Positions 59,830 through 64,000 of a stretch of DNA of 64,000 bases are shown here, piece after piece; position 1 is the first letter of the stretch, and each line of letters opens with the position of its first letter. Made by a program: the position numbers and the translations under genes. A model generated the notes under the pieces. That model saw only the letters and a list, made by a program, of their open reading frames with translations, did no database searches and was not told the DNA's origin. This stretch comes from Chitinophaga jiangningensis (GTDB lineage Bacteria > Bacteroidota > Bacteroidia > Chitinophagales > Chitinophagaceae), in contig NZ_FRBL01000010.1 in assembly GCF_900142605.1 (NCBI RefSeq), positions 211,995 to 275,994 on the forward strand, in the 5' to 3' direction.

Positions 59830-61545
59830 TCAGCAATTAACAAGGGTGGCATTAACATCTCCCGAAAAAAATTGATGGGATAAGTACACCGGAATACGAA
59901 TGAAACTTTCATTGTGCCATTGGATCTGCAAGGGGGGGGCGGCATCGCTGATTGTTTCTTCTGCTACAGGTTTCCCTGAGCCATAGTTGATGATTTCAAA
60001 GGGATGTTTGTTAATGTTGAGCAGCACTACGAGGCGACTTCCCTTACTGATCTCTTTACTCACAAATCGTGTATTGTCGAAGGGGATACTGTTTTTTTTG
60101 CCCGGAGTCAATAGCTGCCTTATTTCAGGATGGCCGGCGTAACTGGCGCGGGCGAGCAACCGTGTCAGGAAAAAATATTTTCCGTTGGGCATGAGCTCAT
60201 ACAGTGCCAGCGAAATATCCATGTCTTTTTTGTTGATGGTAGCCAGGAGGTTGCCGGTGAATGCGCCGTTTATACTGAGGCTTTTTTCAAATGGCAGGGT
60301 GGTGAAAACCAGACCATTGCTGGCATCCAGGGAATCGAACAAAATATCAGGGGTGAAGTAGTTGTTTTGTGTTTCGCGGTTTTTAAAGTCTACCGTTTGG
60401 CTTACGTAGCTTTTCCTTTCAGGCTGCTTCGCAGCCAGCGTTTGCTGATTTAGGTAGAAGGTAAGGGTATCATTGTTGATTTGTTCCAGGGTGGGGGCAT
60501 GCCGCCATTCGTTGGTGCCCATCACCTGGTAGTTAATTTTGTCGTGTAGCAGGGCGGGCTTAGGTTTGCCTTTGAGGATGTAATCGAGCCAGTCATAGGC
60601 AAGTGCCATCATGTTTACGTTGGCCACACTATCGAGAGGATAACCCATTAAAACTTTAGACGGCGTACGCTGGCCGCCCCAGTGGTCGTACGGGCCTATT
60701 ACCAGGTAGTGCTCCGCATGTGGATTGTAGCGGTGATGCAGTTTGAAGTACTGCATGGCACTGATGGCACAACCATCGTAATAGCCGGTTGTGCTGAGTA
60801 CGGGGATGTTTATTTTCGTGTATTCGTTAGGGGTAGGCACCATGGACTGCCAGTATTGGTCGTAGTCCGGGTGTTGTAGCCATCGTTGGAATACCTCGTT
60901 GGTATAGCCCGACAGGCTATCCAGTTTATTAAAAGCCACCCCGCTTGCGAACCATTCAAATTGAAGTCCGGCCGTGGCAGGTTTTTTTTGGTAGACGTTA
61001 ATATTCGGCCATTGAAAAGCCAGGTTCAGTTGCACGTTGTTTTCCATGGGCGTGTCGTAACCCGGCATCACGGCTACTTGCGGCACAATGGTTTTGAGGG
61101 CTGGGTGGAGGTGCTTTACGGCCGCCCATTGGGAGAAGCCGGTATAACTACCACCAAACATACCAATCTGTCCGTTGCACCAGGGTTGTTTGCTGATCCA
61201 GTCGATGATGTCGTATATATCAGTGCCTTCATGTTCATAAGGTGCGTACTGTCGCATATCTGTTCGGATGCCGCGTGCGTAGGCCACGATGCCAGCGTAG
61301 TTTCTGTCGGCCGACCTTTTGCCAAACACCGCATCGCCAGGTCCCTGGTAGTACGTGGTGTAAAACAGGATGGCTGGCAACGGTGCTGTAATGGCCTTTT
61401 TGCGGACAATGATAGCGCTGATGCTGATGCCGCTGCGTGTCGGAATCAGGACGCTGTCCTGTATGATATAGATGCTGTCGTTTTGCCCAAACGCAGTGTG
61501 GAAGATCATTAGCAGTAAAATGACACAAAGAGTTCTGATAGTCAT
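59830..61545 (-). CDS. Secreted CocE/NonD family hydrolase (X-Pro dipeptidyl-peptidase-like)
   Basis: 571 aa with signal peptide MTIRTLCVILLLMIFHTAFG. The S15/CocE alpha/beta hydrolase domain has the nucleophile elbow IGMFGGSYTGFSQWAAV (GxSYxG), DTPMENNVQLNLAFQWPN, and IGPYDHWGGQR with the likely catalytic His. The C-terminal jelly-roll (PPLQIQWHNESFIRIPVYL at its end) is typical. Such enzymes hydrolyse acyl-peptide or ester bonds. The gene lies 9 bp downstream of the antiporter gene on the same strand, so cotranscription is likely. Confidence 0.92.
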   Translation of the reverse strand: MTIRTLCVILLLMIFHTAFGQNDSIYIIQDSVLIPTRSGISISAIIVRKKAITAPLPAILFYTTYYQGPGDAVFGKRSADRNYAGIVAYARGIRTDMRQYAPYEHEGTDIYDIIDWISKQPWCNGQIGMFGGSYTGFSQWAAVKHLHPALKTIVPQVAVMPGYDTPMENNVQLNLAFQWPNINVYQKKPATAGLQFEWFASGVAFNKLDSLSGYTNEVFQRWLQHPDYDQYWQSMVPTPNEYTKINIPVLSTTGYYDGCAISAMQYFKLHHRYNPHAEHYLVIGPYDHWGGQRTPSKVLMGYPLDSVANVNMMALAYDWLDYILKGKPKPALLHDKINYQVMGTNEWRHAPTLEQINNDTLTFYLNQQTLAAKQPERKSYVSQTVDFKNRETQNNYFTPDILFDSLDASNGLVFTTLPFEKSLSINGAFTGNLLATINKKDMDISLALYELMPNGKYFFLTRLLARASYAGHPEIRQLLTPGKKNSIPFDNTRFVSKEISKGSRLVVLLNINKHPFEIINYGSGKPVAEETISDAAPPLQIQWHNESFIRIPVYLSHQFFSGDVNATLVNC

Positions 61546-61554
61546 ATTGGCGGT

Positions 61555-63123
61555 TTAGCTGTATTTTAATTTCTCTTCTTCCAGGTCCAGCTTTGTCAGG
61601 TATTTGCGGATGAGATCTTCATCGAAGTGTTTGTCCGCTGCATTTTGTGATAGCAGCCATGCGCGTTGACTATTGATGATTTCATAGCTTTCTGATTTCG
61701 ACAGTGTTTGCAGCTCCTCATTGCTTTCCTGTAAAAGGCTGTTCCATTTTTCCTGCAGTTGCCGCAGGTGCTGGTCCGAGTTGAGTCGCTCTCCGAAGCG
61801 GGACTCGATAAAATGCACCGTATGATCCGCCAGTCCTTTCCGTATGAGGGCTTCGGCTTCCTGTTCCGGTACAAAGTCGTCGTATTCCGGCAGGTTGAGT
61901 TTCCGGATCAGGAAGGGTAGGGTGAGTCCTTGCAGGAGCAGGGTGATCAGGATTACGATGAAAGTAATAAAGAGAATCAGGTTGCGCTGGGGGAAGGGAG
62001 CGCCATGGAGTGTGGCGGGGATGCTGAGCGCTGCCGCCAGCGATACCACGCCGCGCATACCAGTCCAGCCGATTATCAGTGGGGCTTTAAGTCCGGGGCT
62101 TCGTGTATCTGCCACCGTTATGAATTTCATGGCGATACGTGTAACCACAATAGCGCCGTAAGCGGCCAGTATCCTTCCTATGATGAGTACAGCAGTGATG
62201 AGCAGGCCGTAGCCAACTGCTTTCATGATGCTTATATTTTCCAGGCCGCTGGTGATTTCGGGTAAGTCCAGTCCTATCAGCAGAAACACCAGTCCGTTGA
62301 GTACGAACACGATGTTTTGCCATACGTTCACGCCGCGCAGGCGGGAGGTGTTATTAAGGAAGGTATGACGTTTGTTGGACATGAGCAGGCCACCGCAAAC
62401 CACGGCCAGTACACCGGAGCTATGTACATCTTCCGCTACCATGTAGATGATGTACGGGGTGATGATGGTGATGATGGTGTCCATATTGGCATCTGTAGGC
62501 AGGCGCTTTTGGGCCTGTATGATCACCCAGGCGATGAGCAGGCCGATGCCGATGCCACCTATAATCATCCAGGCGAAGCCGCCTACAGCCTGGTACCAGA
62601 TGAACTGGCCGGTACTGAGGGCAATTAGGGCGAAGCGGAATATGATGAGCGAGGAAGCATCGTTCAGGAGACTTTCCCCTTCCAGGATGGCGGACATGCG
62701 CTTAGGCACGTTCACAAATTTGAGGATGGCGCTGGCACTCACTGCATCCGGCGGGGATACGATGCCACCCAGCAAAAAGCCCAATGCCAGCGTAAAACCG
62801 GGAATAAAGTGGTTGGCTACAAAAGCTACGCTCATGGCTGTCAGAAACACCACTACAAACGCAAAGCTGCCAATGATGCGGCGCCAGCGCCATAGCTCTT
62901 TCCAGGAAATAGCCCAGGCAGCCTCGTAGAGCAACGGAGGAAGGAAGATCACGAATATCAGCTCCGGGTCAATGCGCAACAAAGGCACACCAGGAATAAA
63001 GCTCAGGATCAGGCCGGCTATTACCAGCAGCACAGGATAGGCGACCTTCAGCTTATTGGCCAGCATGATGATCGCGATAATAATGACAATAAGGGTAAGA
63101 TAAAAAGAAAACTGAGGTATCAT
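61555..63123 (-). CDS. CPA1 family Na+/H+ antiporter (NhaP-like)
   Basis: 522 aa with about 12 transmembrane helices. The CPA1 core is clear: FLLGGIVSPPDAVSASAILK, and LEGESLLNDASSLIIFRFAL with the conserved Asn-Asp ion-binding pair, then TGMRGVVSLAAALSIP. A soluble helical C-terminus of about 110 residues follows (EQEAEALIRKGLADHTVHFI), a usual regulatory region. It exchanges sodium or potassium for protons at the inner membrane. It is divergent from the cold-shock gene across a 313-bp gap. Confidence 0.94.
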   Translation of the reverse strand: MIPQFSFYLTLIVIIIAIIMLANKLKVAYPVLLVIAGLILSFIPGVPLLRIDPELIFVIFLPPLLYEAAWAISWKELWRWRRIIGSFAFVVVFLTAMSVAFVANHFIPGFTLALGFLLGGIVSPPDAVSASAILKFVNVPKRMSAILEGESLLNDASSLIIFRFALIALSTGQFIWYQAVGGFAWMIIGGIGIGLLIAWVIIQAQKRLPTDANMDTIITIITPYIIYMVAEDVHSSGVLAVVCGGLLMSNKRHTFLNNTSRLRGVNVWQNIVFVLNGLVFLLIGLDLPEITSGLENISIMKAVGYGLLITAVLIIGRILAAYGAIVVTRIAMKFITVADTRSPGLKAPLIIGWTGMRGVVSLAAALSIPATLHGAPFPQRNLILFITFIVILITLLLQGLTLPFLIRKLNLPEYDDFVPEQEAEALIRKGLADHTVHFIESRFGERLNSDQHLRQLQEKWNSLLQESNEELQTLSKSESYEIINSQRAWLLSQNAADKHFDEDLIRKYLTKLDLEEEKLKYS

Positions 63124-63436
63124 CTCTCGAAAATTATGGGTTTTGCATGGTTGTAATGCAACTGGAACGTAAGATAAACAATTCCTTTACCAGGGAATAA
63201 ACAAACGGTGAAAAATGTTGCCGGACGGCGACTTTCAAATTAATCCGCCATTATTCGGTTTTTAGGTGTACCTTTAATCAAATATAAAGGCTTCTGCCTC
63301 GGCTTCTTCTGATCTAGTCTGGATTTCTTCTTTTCTTCCTCAGTCTTCGCTTTTCCAGCTGCCGAATTATCTTACTCAACACATTATACAAAAATCGTAT
63401 TGGTGCAATATTGCGATATAACTAAAACAAGTAACT
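63124..63436. other. 313-bp divergent intergenic region, probable long cold-shock leader
   Basis: It lies between the antiporter gene (minus) and the cold-shock-domain gene (plus). No open frame is supported. Long untranslated leaders are normal for cold-shock genes, but I could not identify a cold box or an exact TAnnTTTG element on the plus strand; TACCTTTA near 63268 is the nearest approach. Confidence 0.4.
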
Positions 63437-63883
63437 ATGGGAGAATCCTTCTCAAAAAAAGAAAACAGAAATAAAAAAGCCAAAGCCAAAGAGAACAAGG
63501 CTCAAAAGAAACAGGACCGTAAAGAGAACAATAACAAGGGCAAAAGCCTGGAGGATATGTTAGCTTATGTGGACGAAAATGGGAACCTGAGTTCTACCCC
63601 ACCGGATCGTTCCAACAAAGTGGAAATTGATTCAAAAGATATAAGAATTGGTGCCACTCCACGACCTGCGGAGGATCCTCTGAGAACGGGCATGGTAACC
63701 TTTTACAACTCCACCAAAGGTTTTGGGTTTATTTCTGATGATCAATCCAGGGAAGACATATTCTTTCATATGAACGACTTAGTAGTGCCTGTAAAGGAAA
63801 AAGATAAGGTATCATTTTTACGCGACAGAAATGCGAAAGGATACTTTGCAAAAGAAATTAAGAGAATTGACGGGAGGGGGTAA
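63437..63883 (+). CDS. Cold-shock-domain protein with Lys-rich N-terminal extension
   Basis: 148 aa. Residues 1-38 are an unusual basic, low-complexity stretch (KKENRNKKAKAKENKAQKKQ), then an acidic linker. The cold-shock domain (about residues 82-146) has RTGMVTFYNSTKGFGFISDD with RNP1-like KGFGFI and DIFFHMNDLVVPVKEKDKV with RNP2-like DIFFH. It binds single-stranded RNA or DNA; the basic extension should add nonspecific nucleic-acid affinity. It is about twice the length of a standard Csp. Monocistronic with a strong terminator. Confidence 0.93.
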   Translation: MGESFSKKENRNKKAKAKENKAQKKQDRKENNNKGKSLEDMLAYVDENGNLSSTPPDRSNKVEIDSKDIRIGATPRPAEDPLRTGMVTFYNSTKGFGFISDDQSREDIFFHMNDLVVPVKEKDKVSFLRDRNAKGYFAKEIKRIDGRG

Positions 63884-63905
63884 TACCACCATACTTAAGT
63901 TATTG

Positions 63906-63950
63906 AAAGAGGGCGTCTCAAAAATACCTGAGACGCCCTCTTTCCTTTTT
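63906..63950 (+). terminator. Intrinsic terminator after the cold-shock gene
   Basis: AAAGAGGGCGTCTCA (63906-63920) pairs perfectly with TGAGACGCCCTCTTT (63929-63943), followed by CCTTTTT. Nothing further is seen to the end of the window. Confidence 0.88.
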
Positions 63951-64000
63951 AAGTATATATCTCACATTATGAGAGTTTTTCTCTCATTTTGATTTATTGG

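Noticed and set aside
60886..61512. 208-aa plus-strand frame opposite the CocE hydrolase
   Set aside because: Antisense to a well-supported gene; no domain.

Overview
The window looks like chromosomal DNA of a Bacteroidota member, most likely a Chitinophaga-like Chitinophagaceae. The evidence is promoters with the Bacteroidota TAnnTTTG box, start codons mostly without a clear Shine-Dalgarno, many secreted proteins and lipoproteins, and typical families (GH29, DUF1080, DUF493, YceI, SSS symporter, CPA1 antiporter, endosialidase-like tail domain). I see no rRNA, tRNA, CRISPR array, transposase or integrase. Genus is an inference.

Layout. 1-3938: a partial FAD-dependent oxidoreductase and a GH9-like secreted protein. 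4024-5912 (minus): DUF1634, TauE/SafE permease and a GntR/FCD regulator with a palindromic operator. 6076-9256: DUF493, a lipoprotein, YceI and a CARDB-like protein. The last forms a minus-strand pair with a large zinc-dependent phospholipase C-like protein (9297-11210). 11211-13982: a repeat-rich stretch, a Rossmann-fold NAD(P)-binding protein and two orphan genes. 13983-17770: a complete paoABC-type molybdenum aldehyde oxidoreductase operon, followed by a convergent AraC regulator that is divergent from an aldo/keto reductase. 20158-23984: an MFS gene with an attenuator-like leader, a sugar isomerase/epimerase, a DeoR regulator and a DUF1080 protein. 24024-31525: mixed single genes, including a DUF2975-XRE pair and an HxlR-SDR divergent pair, each with a visible operator. 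32030-37418 (minus): a five-gene L-fucose operon (SDR, fuconate dehydratase, symporter, GH29 fucosidase, lipoprotein mutarotase) with a divergent AraC regulator.

The most unusual part is 40274-49675. A tight operon encodes an exported papain-like peptidase with a DUF4384-like tail, an exported caspase-like peptidase and a CHASE2 membrane protein. It is followed by three more A+T-rich exported genes (barrel-like protein, lipoprotein, M43 metalloprotease). That second block is bounded by a 119-bp direct repeat (117 matches) carrying the 3' end and terminator of a YCII-family gene. The left copy is a truncated remnant and the right copy belongs to the intact gene. This looks like an insertion that duplicated and restored the gene end.

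49595-54284 (minus) carries a hydrolase/lipase/NAD(P)-binding protein operon, two small proteins and a second NAD(P)-binding paralogue. The paralogue is preceded by a candidate sigma-54 promoter and a 20-bp palindrome next to a GAF-GAF-GAF sigma-54 activator (54445-57072). 57156-63883 carries two ankyrin proteins, a CocE-type hydrolase, a CPA1 antiporter and a cold-shock-domain protein.

A recurring signature is long, nearly perfect intergenic hairpins with a three-base loop closed by CC/GG. They often stand in back-to-back pairs, have unrelated arm sequences at each site, and are not confined to gene ends.
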